This document shows positions 16,864 through 24,554 of a DNA stretch of 64,000 bases, piece after piece (position 1 is the stretch's first letter; every line of letters begins with the position of its first letter). Made by a program: the position numbers and the translations under genes. The stretch is from an uncultured Eubacterium sp. (GTDB lineage: Bacteria > Bacillota > Clostridia > Oscillospirales > Acutalibacteraceae), in NCBI GenBank assembly GCA_900542875.1, contig UQPH01000002.1, forward strand, positions 45,918 through 109,917, read 5' to 3'. Under the pieces are notes generated by a model. The model was given only the letters and a program-made list of their open reading frames with translations. It did not search any database and had not been told where the DNA came from.

Positions 16864-18118
16864 CGGAAACGATTCAAACGACGGATTAACGAAAGAGACC
16901 GCTTTTTTGACTCTTGATAAAATCAATTCGATTGCGCTCGGCGCAGGGGATAAGGTTCTGCTCGAAAACGGTTCCGTTTTTGAAAATCAGTTTTTGCATA
17001 TCAAAAATGCAGGAGACATTAACGGTGAGCCTATCGAAATCGGTGCATACGGCGAAAACGAAAATATGCCGCACATTGCCGCAAACGGTACGGGGCTGTG
17101 GTTTCAGGATTACGGCACGGTGCTCGATTTTCAACACCATGTGTATAAGGGTGATGTTTCTTCTGCGGTGCTTCTTTACGATACGGAGAATATTATTATT
17201 CACGATATTCAAATCAGCAATAAAGCAGAGTTCAAAAATATTGAGGCTTATTCCGCTCCCGATAAAACGGACAGAACGGGTGTTGCCGCAGTCGCTCAAA
17301 ACAGAGGCACCGTTCATTCTATTATTCTTGATAATCTTTATATCCATGATGTAAACGGAAATGTTTACAACAAGCATATGAATAACGGCGGAATATATAT
17401 GACCTGCTTCACTCCGGCAGATGAGGGAAAGACAGGCGTTGCAAGGTATGACGGCGTTACGGTAAACGGTTGTTTCGTTAAAAATGTAAGCAGATGGGGC
17501 ATTGCCGTCGGTTACTCTTACCGCCATAATGATTTTTCGACTAAGGAACTCAGCGAGGAGACCTTTAAGAAATACGGCAACGAGAATGTTAAGCTCACTA
17601 ATAACTATGTTAAATTTGCAGGCGGCGACGCAATCACTCCGATGTATGCGCTTGAACCGATTGTTGAGCACAATATGTCCGACTCCTGCGCTACGGAGAT
17701 GAACGACAGATATTATAAATATCCCGAAAAGCGTCAGGGCAAGGTTGCGGCGGCTATTTGGCCGTGGAAGTGCAAGAATGCATTGCTCAAATATAACGAG
17801 GCTGTGGACACAAAACTTAATCAAGACGGTATGGCGTATGACGCAGACTCGGGCGACGGTACTACATATGACAGCAACTACTCCCGTCTTAATGAAGGCG
17901 GCTGTATGATGTTTTGTATGCAGCAGGCTGTGCATAACACATTTACAAATAATGTCAGCGTTGACGATTTGAGCGGAACCATGACTCCGGCGTGCAATCC
18001 CGACGCTTATGTTGCGAATAATAAATATTATGTTCGCAAGGGCGTTCCGTTTAGGAGACCGAGAAATCACGGCAAGATGACACTTAAAGATAACGAAATT
18101 ATTAAAATAGAAAAATAA
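16829..18118 (+). CDS. Right-handed beta-helix protein, probable GH136 lacto-N-biosidase catalytic chain
   Basis: 429 residues. It begins with YYVSSLNGNDSNDGLTKETAF, the usual cap of parallel beta-helix glycan enzymes, and has many short beta-helix turns (ENIIIHDIQIS, NVKLTNNYVKF, HNTFTNNVSV). Residues 332-340 read QDGMAYDAD: Asp333 and Asp340 are seven apart, the same spacing I recall for the catalytic pair of GH136 LnbX. Position relative to the domain start also fits the clostridial enzyme. No signal peptide is seen, so unlike extracellular LnbX it should act in the cytosol on imported oligosaccharides. Overlap with the small gene upstream and the GH112 phosphorylase 16 bp downstream both support release of lacto-N-biose. 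A different beta-helix glycosidase remains possible. Confidence 0.62.
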   Translation: MKSTVYYVSSLNGNDSNDGLTKETAFLTLDKINSIALGAGDKVLLENGSVFENQFLHIKNAGDINGEPIEIGAYGENENMPHIAANGTGLWFQDYGTVLDFQHHVYKGDVSSAVLLYDTENIIIHDIQISNKAEFKNIEAYSAPDKTDRTGVAAVAQNRGTVHSIILDNLYIHDVNGNVYNKHMNNGGIYMTCFTPADEGKTGVARYDGVTVNGCFVKNVSRWGIAVGYSYRHNDFSTKELSEETFKKYGNENVKLTNNYVKFAGGDAITPMYALEPIVEHNMSDSCATEMNDRYYKYPEKRQGKVAAAIWPWKCKNALLKYNEAVDTKLNQDGMAYDADSGDGTTYDSNYSRLNEGGCMMFCMQQAVHNTFTNNVSVDDLSGTMTPACNPDAYVANNKYYVRKGVPFRRPRNHGKMTLKDNEIIKIEK

Positions 18119-18134
18119 ACAGCGAGGTAAATTA

Positions 18135-20330
18135 ATGGCAAAGACAAAGGGAAGAGTTACTATACCCACCGATATGGATGTGGTAAAGGAAACGCTCGAA
18201 ATTATGGACAAATGGGGCGCAGACGCTATTCGTGACTGCGACGGTACGGAATTTCCGCAGGAATTAAAGGACGCAGGTGCAAAGGTTTACGCCACCTATT
18301 ATACCACTCGTAAGGATAACGAGTGGGCTAAGGCAAACCCCGACGAAATTCAGCAGATGTATATTATGACGAAGTTCCACACAGCGGTGTCGGATACTCT
18401 TGAAATTCATCTTATGGATAATCTTTATCCCGATATGCTCAAGGTAAATGACCGTGATGACATTACCAGATGGTGGGAGGTCATCGACCGTACAACGGGT
18501 GAGGTTGTTTCGGTAAATGATTGGAAGTATGACTCACAAAGCGGAAATGTAATCATTTCAAATGCTAAGGCATTCCACGAGTACACCGTAAGCTTCCTTG
18601 CATATATTATGTGGGACCCGGTGCATATGTATAACGCTGTGGTAAACGAGTGGAAAGATGTTGAGCCGCAGATTACATTTGACGTTCGTCAGCCTAAGAC
18701 GAGAGCGCACTCTCTTGAAAGACTTCGTAAGTTCCTTGAAACTCACGAGTATGTTGATGTTGTAAGATTTACAACTTTCTTCCATCAGTTTACTCTCATT
18801 TTTGACGAACTTGCCAGAGAAAAGTTTGTTGACTGGTTCGGTTATTCCGCATCGGTCAGCCCATATATTCTTAAGCAATTTGAAAAAGAGGTTGGTTATA
18901 AGTTCCGCCCCGAGTTCATCATTGACCAGGGATATATGAATAATACATATCGCATTCCGTCAAAGGAGTTTAGAGACTTCCAGGCGTTCCAAAGACGAGA
19001 GGTTGCAAAACTTGCTAAGGAAATGGTTGACATTGTTCACGAGTACGGCAAAGAGGCAATGATGTTTATGGGCGACCACTGGATTGGTATGGAGCCGTTT
19101 ATGGACGAGTTTGCTTCAATCGGTCTTGATGCGGTTGTAGGTTCTGTCGGAAACGGCGCAACTCTTCGTCTTTTCAGCGATATTAAGAATGTTAAGTACA
19201 CAGAGGGCAGATTTTTGCCTTACTTCTTCCCTGATGTTTTCCATGAGGGCGGCGACCCGATTTATGAAGCAAAGGTTAATTGGGTTACTGCAAGAAGAGC
19301 AATTCTCAGAAGTCCTATTCAGCGTATCGGCTACGGCGGATATTTGAAACTTGCGCTTCAGTTCCCCGAGTTCGTTGATTATATTGAGGGCGTTTGCGAT
19401 GAATTCCGCACTCTTTATGATAATATTCAGGGCGTTACTCCGTACTGCGTAAAGAAAGTTGCAGTGCTTAACTGCTGGGGCAAGATGCGTTCGTGGGCAA
19501 ATCATATGGTGCACCACGGTCTTTACTACCGACAGAATTATTCTTATTTCGGAATTATTGAGGCTCTCAGCGGCGCACCGTTTGATGTTAAGTTTATCAG
19601 CTTTGACGATATTAAAAATGATAAGAATTTGCTTGACGATATTGATGTTATTATCAATGTCGGTGATGCAGATACCGCACAGTCGGGCGGCGAATATTGG
19701 GCAGATGAGGAAATTGTTACCGCAATTAAAAGTTTTGTATATAACGGCGGAGGATTTATCGGCGTAGGTGAGCCGGCTGCTCATCATTGGCAGGGTAAGT
19801 TCTTCCAGCTTGACGACATTTTGGGCGTTGAGGAGGAAAACGGCTTTACTCTTAACACTCGTAGATACAACACAGAAGAGCACAGGGACCACTTCATTCT
19901 TGCCGATACAGATAACGGTAAGGTTGACTTCGGTGAGGGCAAGAAAAATATTGTCGCTCTCGAGGGTACAACCGTTCTTGTTCAAAATGCTACCGAGCTT
20001 CCGTTTATGGTTCGTCATGCCGAAGAGGTGCAGATGGCTGTCAGACAGTTCGGTAAGGGCAGAGGCGTTTATATCAGCGGACTTCCGTATTCATTTGAGA
20101 ACAGCCGTGTTCTCTACCGTGCGGTTCTTTGGAGTGCAAGTGCCGAGAATGAACTTAACCGTTGGTATTCCACTAACTATAATGTTGAGGTTCACGCTTA
20201 TGTTAAAAACGGCAAATACTGCGTTGTAAATAATACATACGAGCCGCAGGATACCACCGTATATGTAGGCGACGGCACAAGTTTCGACCTTCACCTCGAC
20301 GCTAATGAGATTAAATGGTATCATATATAA
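18135..20330 (+). CDS. GH112 1,3-beta-galactosyl-N-acetylhexosamine phosphorylase
   Basis: 731 residues, the normal family length. The N-terminal (beta/alpha)8 domain carries DKWGADAIRDCDGTEFP, and FMGDHWIGMEPF with Asp314 at the expected general acid position (Asp313 in the Bifidobacterium enzyme). Further domains contain EALSGAPFDVKFISFDDI and an amidotransferase-like fold around residues 470-630. The enzyme splits galacto-N-biose or lacto-N-biose with phosphate into galactose 1-phosphate and N-acetylhexosamine in the cytosol. Preference among GNB, LNB and related substrates cannot be settled by eye. It is last in an operon with the GH136-like chain, which would supply the disaccharide. Two strong terminators follow. 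Confidence 0.9.
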   Translation: MAKTKGRVTIPTDMDVVKETLEIMDKWGADAIRDCDGTEFPQELKDAGAKVYATYYTTRKDNEWAKANPDEIQQMYIMTKFHTAVSDTLEIHLMDNLYPDMLKVNDRDDITRWWEVIDRTTGEVVSVNDWKYDSQSGNVIISNAKAFHEYTVSFLAYIMWDPVHMYNAVVNEWKDVEPQITFDVRQPKTRAHSLERLRKFLETHEYVDVVRFTTFFHQFTLIFDELAREKFVDWFGYSASVSPYILKQFEKEVGYKFRPEFIIDQGYMNNTYRIPSKEFRDFQAFQRREVAKLAKEMVDIVHEYGKEAMMFMGDHWIGMEPFMDEFASIGLDAVVGSVGNGATLRLFSDIKNVKYTEGRFLPYFFPDVFHEGGDPIYEAKVNWVTARRAILRSPIQRIGYGGYLKLALQFPEFVDYIEGVCDEFRTLYDNIQGVTPYCVKKVAVLNCWGKMRSWANHMVHHGLYYRQNYSYFGIIEALSGAPFDVKFISFDDIKNDKNLLDDIDVIINVGDADTAQSGGEYWADEEIVTAIKSFVYNGGGFIGVGEPAAHHWQGKFFQLDDILGVEEENGFTLNTRRYNTEEHRDHFILADTDNGKVDFGEGKKNIVALEGTTVLVQNATELPFMVRHAEEVQMAVRQFGKGRGVYISGLPYSFENSRVLYRAVLWSASAENELNRWYSTNYNVEVHAYVKNGKYCVVNNTYEPQDTTVYVGDGTSFDLHLDANEIKWYHI

Positions 20331-20357
20331 TAAAATCATAATAAAATACCACACATT

Positions 20358-20398
20358 AAAAACCGCTTTCTTAGGTTAATCCTAAGAAAGCGGTTTTT
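20358..20398 (+). terminator. Strong terminator after the GH112 gene
   Basis: Perfect 18-bp inverted repeat: 20358-20375 (AAAAACCGCTTTCTTAGG) with 20381-20398, loop TTAAT, ending in a T-run. Confidence 0.9.
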
Positions 20399-20427
20399 GA
20401 CGATTTTGTAACCGAACAATAATATTG

Positions 20428-20466
20428 AAAACGGCATTCGCAAAAGCACGAACGCCGTTTTTGTTT
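20428..20466 (+). terminator. Second, tandem terminator
   Basis: AAAACGGCATTCG (20428-20440) pairs with CGAACGCCGTTTT (20449-20461) with one mismatch, followed by TTGTTTT. It backs up the terminator 30 bp upstream. Confidence 0.75.
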
Positions 20467-20488
20467 TAATATACTGTTAATAAAATGC

Positions 20489-20517
20489 TTGAATATGATA
20501 TTAGCTTAGTATATAAT
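20489..20517 (+). promoter_or_regulatory. Promoter of the sortase-like gene pair
   Basis: TTGAAT (20489-20494), 17-bp spacer, TATAAT (20512-20517). Confidence 0.75.
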
Positions 20518-20551
20518 TGTAATAATAAAGACTTTAAGCAGGAGGGGTTAG

Positions 20552-21157
20552 ATGAACGACTTGAAGTCAAGCTACATAAAAAAGGCTGTTGTGTTTCCGC
20601 TTGTGACGGTTGCCGTTTTGATTGTCATTGCGGCTTTGGCAGTGCCTAAAATTATCGCTTCGCTTCCCGTTGCGACGGACAAAACGCAGGCTGTTAAAAC
20701 CTATAACGCAAAGGATTACGATTATTATTTAAGAGAATTTGACAGTTTTGATGATTTAAGGCTTAACCGTTTTGTGGGCTGGATAAGCAGTGATGATGCG
20801 GCTCTCGGTTGTGCCGTTACATATAACAGTGAGAACGAGGACACGGATGCGGCGTCTCTTATGCCGGAGTCTGCCGAGCCGTGGAACAACGGATGCGTTA
20901 TGATTGTCGGTGACAACACCGATGGCGAATTTCGTAATTTGCACAAGGCTACGGTCGGCGATATTGTGACGGTTGATTTTTATGCAAAGGACTCTTACAG
21001 TTACAAAATAAAGCAGATTGAGGTTAATCTCACAAGAGACGAGATTCTTAATTACAAAAAGGATAATACCTTGATTTTATGCAGACCGTATAAGAATTTT
21101 GAAGAGAACGGCTCGTATTTTTATACGATTTACATTGCCGATTCAGTAAAGGAATGA
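20552..21157 (+). CDS. Membrane-anchored sortase-like protein lacking the catalytic His
   Basis: 201 residues with one N-terminal membrane helix (about 11-37). The C-terminal half follows the sortase pattern. CVMIVGDNTDGEFRNLHKAT lines up with the usual G-H-N...F..L block, VGDIVTVDFY with GD.I....Y, YSYKIKQIEV with Y.Y.V..., and TLILCRP with the LTL.TC motif. The position of the catalytic His is Asp121. Cys177 is kept, and the C-terminal Arg strand reads SYFYTIYIA without Arg. It is therefore probably not a transpeptidase and may be structural or regulatory. It is co-transcribed with the membrane protein downstream. Assignment rests on motif alignment by eye. Confidence 0.5.
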   Translation: MNDLKSSYIKKAVVFPLVTVAVLIVIAALAVPKIIASLPVATDKTQAVKTYNAKDYDYYLREFDSFDDLRLNRFVGWISSDDAALGCAVTYNSENEDTDAASLMPESAEPWNNGCVMIVGDNTDGEFRNLHKATVGDIVTVDFYAKDSYSYKIKQIEVNLTRDEILNYKKDNTLILCRPYKNFEENGSYFYTIYIADSVKE

Positions 21158-21167
21158 GGTGAGCGGA

Positions 21168-22148
21168 ATGTCAAACAAAAAGCATGATTTAACTTTTTCG
21201 CTCAGGCGTATCGCTTATTTCTTTATGGCTCTTGTTATGGCGGGTTGCGTTGTATTGAGCGTATCGGTCGGCATTTCATCGGGTCTGCTCAGAGACGAAA
21301 GTTTTGTTCAAAAGAGATTTGAAAAATATAATTCTCAACTTTTGGACGAAGTTAATACGGCTATCGCAGGCGTTGCCGATACTACGGGATTGCCTACAAA
21401 GGCGTACACCGGTGCAATTCAAGAAGGCCACATCAGAACCGCTTTGCACCAGGCGGCTAATAATATCGTAAAGGGATACGACACCGATTATACCGAGTCA
21501 AAATATCTTTACGGCTACTATCGCACGGGACTTTTGAATTACTGTAAGGAAAACGGAATCCCAATTACAGAGGATGAACTTGTGCGTGATTCGTGTTTTG
21601 CCGTGGATGTGTTTAACGATACGGTCGGCGACGAGAGCACTAAGAATATTATTATTTTCGCTCTTACTTATACCAATAAGCCGCTTATGACGATTATATT
21701 CTCCGTTTTGATATTTATTGCCTGTGCCGTGATTATAGACTTTACTTCCTACGGTAAACATAAGAAATTTGATTATATGGGAATGGGACTGATTACCGCA
21801 GGCGAAGCTATGGTTATTTTGCCGATATTTGCGCTTTTAATGAAGTACACCTCTACGCTTAGGTTTATGGATATAGATGTGTATAATATGGCACTTGCGG
21901 ATGTTTTGAACGATATACTGAAAATAATTATGGCAGTCGGCGCGGTTATTTTGGTGATAGGCATAGTTATGGTGGCGTACAATTACCGCTATTACAGCAA
22001 AAAAACCGAGTTTTTGCGTACCGAGCATAATATCAGAGCAAAACTCATAGATGAGCAAAGAGAAAGCCATAAAGAGCAGTTTGCCCGTGCGGAGATGGAA
22101 GCCATCGACAGAGATATAAGTGCTAACGATAAAGAAAAAAGTCAATAA
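21168..22148 (+). CDS. Multi-pass membrane protein of unknown function
   Basis: 326 residues. A first membrane helix (about 14-38) is followed by an extracytoplasmic domain of about 120 residues, then four more helices (near 168-190, 203-223 and 245-268 with flanking segments). A charged, coiled-coil-like cytoplasmic tail (residues about 275-326) ends it. I start at ATG 21168, eight bases after GAGG; a GTG three codons upstream overlaps that site. The gene begins 10 bp after the sortase-like gene, and a terminator follows it, so the two form a unit. No family is recognised. Confidence 0.75.
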   Translation: MSNKKHDLTFSLRRIAYFFMALVMAGCVVLSVSVGISSGLLRDESFVQKRFEKYNSQLLDEVNTAIAGVADTTGLPTKAYTGAIQEGHIRTALHQAANNIVKGYDTDYTESKYLYGYYRTGLLNYCKENGIPITEDELVRDSCFAVDVFNDTVGDESTKNIIIFALTYTNKPLMTIIFSVLIFIACAVIIDFTSYGKHKKFDYMGMGLITAGEAMVILPIFALLMKYTSTLRFMDIDVYNMALADVLNDILKIIMAVGAVILVIGIVMVAYNYRYYSKKTEFLRTEHNIRAKLIDEQRESHKEQFARAEMEAIDRDISANDKEKSQ

Positions 22149-22152
22149 AAAC

Positions 22153-22195
22153 AAAAACCGATTTGTGGCTTGAAACTGCTTCAAATCGGTTTTTT
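22153..22195 (+). terminator. Terminator after the sortase-like gene pair
   Basis: AAAAACCGATTTG (22153-22165) and CAAATCGGTTTTT (22182-22194) are perfectly complementary and end in T residues. Confidence 0.85.
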
Positions 22196-22231
22196 ATATC
22201 AGCGTGTCTAAATATTTTACAGACAGTATGC

Positions 22232-23035
22232 TTATATTTCATTTTTGTTTATGACGCCTAATCCTTCGCCCATTTTTCCGCCGTCGAGCATAAATTTTTT
22301 TGCGCTTTTTTGCAGTGAAGTGTTTTCGGGATAGTTCTTTTTTATCAGTCGCCTTTTGCCGAAAATTCGCTCGATTGACTGTCGGTCATCGGTGCTCGAC
22401 ATTACAATATCAAACAGTGATTGAAATTGGAGAATATTGCATCCGCTTTTCATAAAACGCCAATTATCCTCGTATAAAAGCCAACTTTCGCAAATGAAAA
22501 ATTTGTAATCGTAATCGGGAAAATGCTCGGCGAAAAATGCCTTTGCCGCTTTCAGCGAGTTTACACAGTCCGAATATATCAGCCTCTCACCCTGCGGTAT
22601 GTGGACAAATATCGTTTTTTCTCCCTTATTGAACGGAAGACGGGAATAATCGTAAAGCGGGTTGTTGCAGGTGTAAAACTGAAATTGCAGCCTGCCCAAC
22701 CTGAACAGTTCCGATTTCAAATGGTTTTGTATCCAGGCGTAGTTTTTCAGCCCTTTGTTGCCGTTGTTTTCGCACCAGATGCGAATGTCTCTCATTGTGT
22801 CGTAAAAAATATCGTCGCTTATCTTCAGACGCTTGTACTGCTCTTTTGTATGTTTTGCGCAGGTCAGGCATACGGCAAGTTTCATTAAATCATTTTGATG
22901 CGCCAAGGCGGAAAAACCGTGCTGTGTGCATTTTTTTGCCAGCTTGTTTATTTTGTTTTCTTTTTTTTCGCACAGGCTTAAAACCGAGGCACAAAGGTTA
23001 TCGTTTAAGCCGATTTTTTCTGCTAATTCTTTCAT
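22232..23035 (-). CDS. Acyltransferase-domain protein (GNAT-like, two-domain clostridial family)
   Basis: 267 residues. The sequence resembles proteins annotated as acyltransferase domain-containing in Clostridia, with an N-terminal helical part and a C-terminal GNAT_C-like part. Visible blocks are DTMRDIRIWCENNGNKGLKN, LGRLQFQFY and VHIPQGERL followed by a long helix and FFICESWLLY. ATG 23033-23035 opens a clean frame. It lies alone between a convergent terminator and the divergent bioY control region. The acyl donor and acceptor are unknown. The family call is from pattern memory, not a search. Confidence 0.6.
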   Translation of the reverse strand: MKELAEKIGLNDNLCASVLSLCEKKENKINKLAKKCTQHGFSALAHQNDLMKLAVCLTCAKHTKEQYKRLKISDDIFYDTMRDIRIWCENNGNKGLKNYAWIQNHLKSELFRLGRLQFQFYTCNNPLYDYSRLPFNKGEKTIFVHIPQGERLIYSDCVNSLKAAKAFFAEHFPDYDYKFFICESWLLYEDNWRFMKSGCNILQFQSLFDIVMSSTDDRQSIERIFGKRRLIKKNYPENTSLQKSAKKFMLDGGKMGEGLGVINKNEI

Positions 23036-23079
23036 GGCTAAAGTATACTATGTATTAAAAAATAAGTCAAACGGAACGA

Positions 23080-23111
23080 TTGTAAACTTAAATAAAAAAT
23101 TAGGTTGACAA
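23080..23111. promoter_or_regulatory. BirA-type operator upstream of bioY
   Basis: TTGTAAACT (23080-23088), 14 bp, then GGTTGACAA (23103-23111). This fits the BirA consensus TTGTNAACC-N14-GGTTNACAA with one deviation in the left half. The right half overlaps the -35 box, so biotin-bound BirA would block transcription. Confidence 0.75.
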
Positions 23112-23132
23112 TTATGTTTTTTATGGTACAAT
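23105..23132 (+). promoter_or_regulatory. Promoter of bioY
   Basis: TTGACA (23105-23110), 16-bp spacer, TACAAT (23127-23132), embedded in the BirA-type operator. Confidence 0.75.
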
Positions 23133-23159
23133 ATTTTCAGCAATTTTTAGGAGGCTGTT

Positions 23160-23717
23160 ATGGAAAAAACAGAAAAGAAAACAAAAAAGATTAAAACAAT
23201 AGATATGATTTACATTGCGCTCGGTGCTGCCCTTATGGCGGTTTGTGCGTGGATTTCGATACCGATAGGCGAAATTCCGATTACACTGCAAACCCTTGCC
23301 GTTTGCCTTGTTGCGGGACTGTTTAAGACAAAAAGAGCGGTGTGTTCAACTTTGATTTACATACTTCTCGGCGCAATCGGCGTGCCTGTATTTGCCGGAT
23401 TTAAGTCGGGCCTTGGCGTTCTTGCGGGACCTACGGGCGGATATATTGTCGGCTTTATTTTTACCGCTGTAATTGTCGGACTGTTCAGCGAAAAATTTAA
23501 CGGAAAAATTTGGGCTCTTGCACTGTCAATGGTGCTCGGCATTGCGGTTTGCTATGCGTTCGGCAGTGTGTGGTTCTTTATTTATATGCAGTCAAAAACG
23601 GCAGTTACATTCTCTTATATCTTTGGCTTGTGCGTTGCTCCGTATATCGTGCCGGATATTGTAAAGATAGTTGTTGCCTGCATTTTGGCTAACAGGCTGA
23701 AAAAATTTGTTAAGTAA
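23160..23717 (+). CDS. bioY: Biotin ECF transporter S component BioY
   Basis: 185 residues with six membrane helices. BioY marks include IPIGEIPITLQTLAVCLVAG at residues 35-55, LGAIGVPVFAGFKSGLG and LAGPTGGYIVGF near residues 75-100, which line the biotin site. AGGAGG precedes the ATG. It is a single gene under a BirA-type operator. The ECF module (EcfA/A'/T) is not in the window and is presumably shared. Confidence 0.95.
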   Translation: MEKTEKKTKKIKTIDMIYIALGAALMAVCAWISIPIGEIPITLQTLAVCLVAGLFKTKRAVCSTLIYILLGAIGVPVFAGFKSGLGVLAGPTGGYIVGFIFTAVIVGLFSEKFNGKIWALALSMVLGIAVCYAFGSVWFFIYMQSKTAVTFSYIFGLCVAPYIVPDIVKIVVACILANRLKKFVK

Positions 23718-23776
23718 ATAATTAAATCGGAATTAAAAACCTCTTTCTGTCATAGTATTGACGGGGAGAGGATTTT

Positions 23777-24460
23777 ATGTTATCGGCATTTTTCAGTTTT
23801 ATCGGCGCAAATATTATGTTTTTTATTCTGCATATCCAAAGCTCCTCTTGCTTTCCGAAACCGCTGTCGGCAAAAGAGGAGAGGGAGTATCTCGGCAGAA
23901 TGGCACAAGGCGACCCTGATGCCAGAGCGGTGCTTATAGAGCGTAATCTGCGTCTCGTCAGCCATATTTGCAAAAAATATTATTCAAAGACAAATGATAA
24001 CGAGGACTTGATTTCAATCGGTACAATAGGGCTGATTAAAGCGGTTGACAGTTTTGATTACACAAAGGGCACACGTCTTTCTACTTATGCCTCTAGATGT
24101 GTGGAAAATGAAATTTTGATGTATTTCAGGAGTCTCAAAAAACAGAACGGCGAGATATTTATGGGTGACACCTTAGAAACCGATAAGCAGGGCAATCCGC
24201 TTACCGTGGAAGATTTAATCAGCGACGATACGGATATAGTCGAGGAGTTGGAGAAAAAACGCAGAATAGGCGAAATGACCGAACTTATCAGGAATATGAC
24301 GGACGAGAGGGAAAAGGAAATTATTATTCTTCGCTACGGCTTGAATAATGCAAAACCGCTCACTCAGCGAGAAGTTGCCGAGAGGCTTAATATCAGCCGT
24401 TCCTATGTTTCGAGAATCGAAAAAAAGGTGCTGGAGGATTTGAGAAATAATATAAATTAA
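23777..24460 (+). CDS. sigK: Sporulation sigma factor SigK (pro-sigma-K)
   Basis: 227 residues. The hydrophobic start (MLSAFFSFIGANIMFFILHI) followed by CFPKPLSAKEEREYL is the SigK pro-sequence, normally cut by SpoIVFB. Region 2 contains LIERNLRLVSHICKKY, DLISIGTIGLIKAVDSFD and KGTRLSTYASRCVENEILMY. Region 4 contains ILRYGLNNAKPLTQREVAER and the helix NISRSYVSRIEKKVL. The frame is continuous, without a skin-type insertion. It drives late mother-cell genes of sporulation, so the organism is or was a spore former. GGGGAGAGG precedes the ATG. A CATAGTAT sequence just upstream may be a sigma-E -10 element. Confidence 0.93.
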   Translation: MLSAFFSFIGANIMFFILHIQSSSCFPKPLSAKEEREYLGRMAQGDPDARAVLIERNLRLVSHICKKYYSKTNDNEDLISIGTIGLIKAVDSFDYTKGTRLSTYASRCVENEILMYFRSLKKQNGEIFMGDTLETDKQGNPLTVEDLISDDTDIVEELEKKRRIGEMTELIRNMTDEREKEIIILRYGLNNAKPLTQREVAERLNISRSYVSRIEKKVLEDLRNNIN

Positions 24461-24500
24461 AAAAATCGGAATGCAAATATTTTTTTGCATTCCGATTTTT
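24461..24500 (+). terminator. Terminator of sigK
   Basis: Perfect 17-bp stem: 24461-24477 (AAAAATCGGAATGCAAA) with 24484-24500. It is symmetric enough to serve the convergent gene as well. Confidence 0.9.
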
Positions 24501-24554
24501 ACTTAAAGAACATGTTGTTTTTGGCTTGTTATTAATTTGATTTTCGGTTTTTTA

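Noticed and set aside
16886..18211. Long minus-strand open frame (441 codons) opposite the beta-helix gene
   Set aside because: It is antisense to a well-supported gene, its protein has no family features, and codon bias on the plus strand explains the openness.
19116..20018. Minus-strand open frame of 300 codons opposite GH112
   Set aside because: Antisense to a complete phosphorylase gene, no ribosome site and no recognisable domain.
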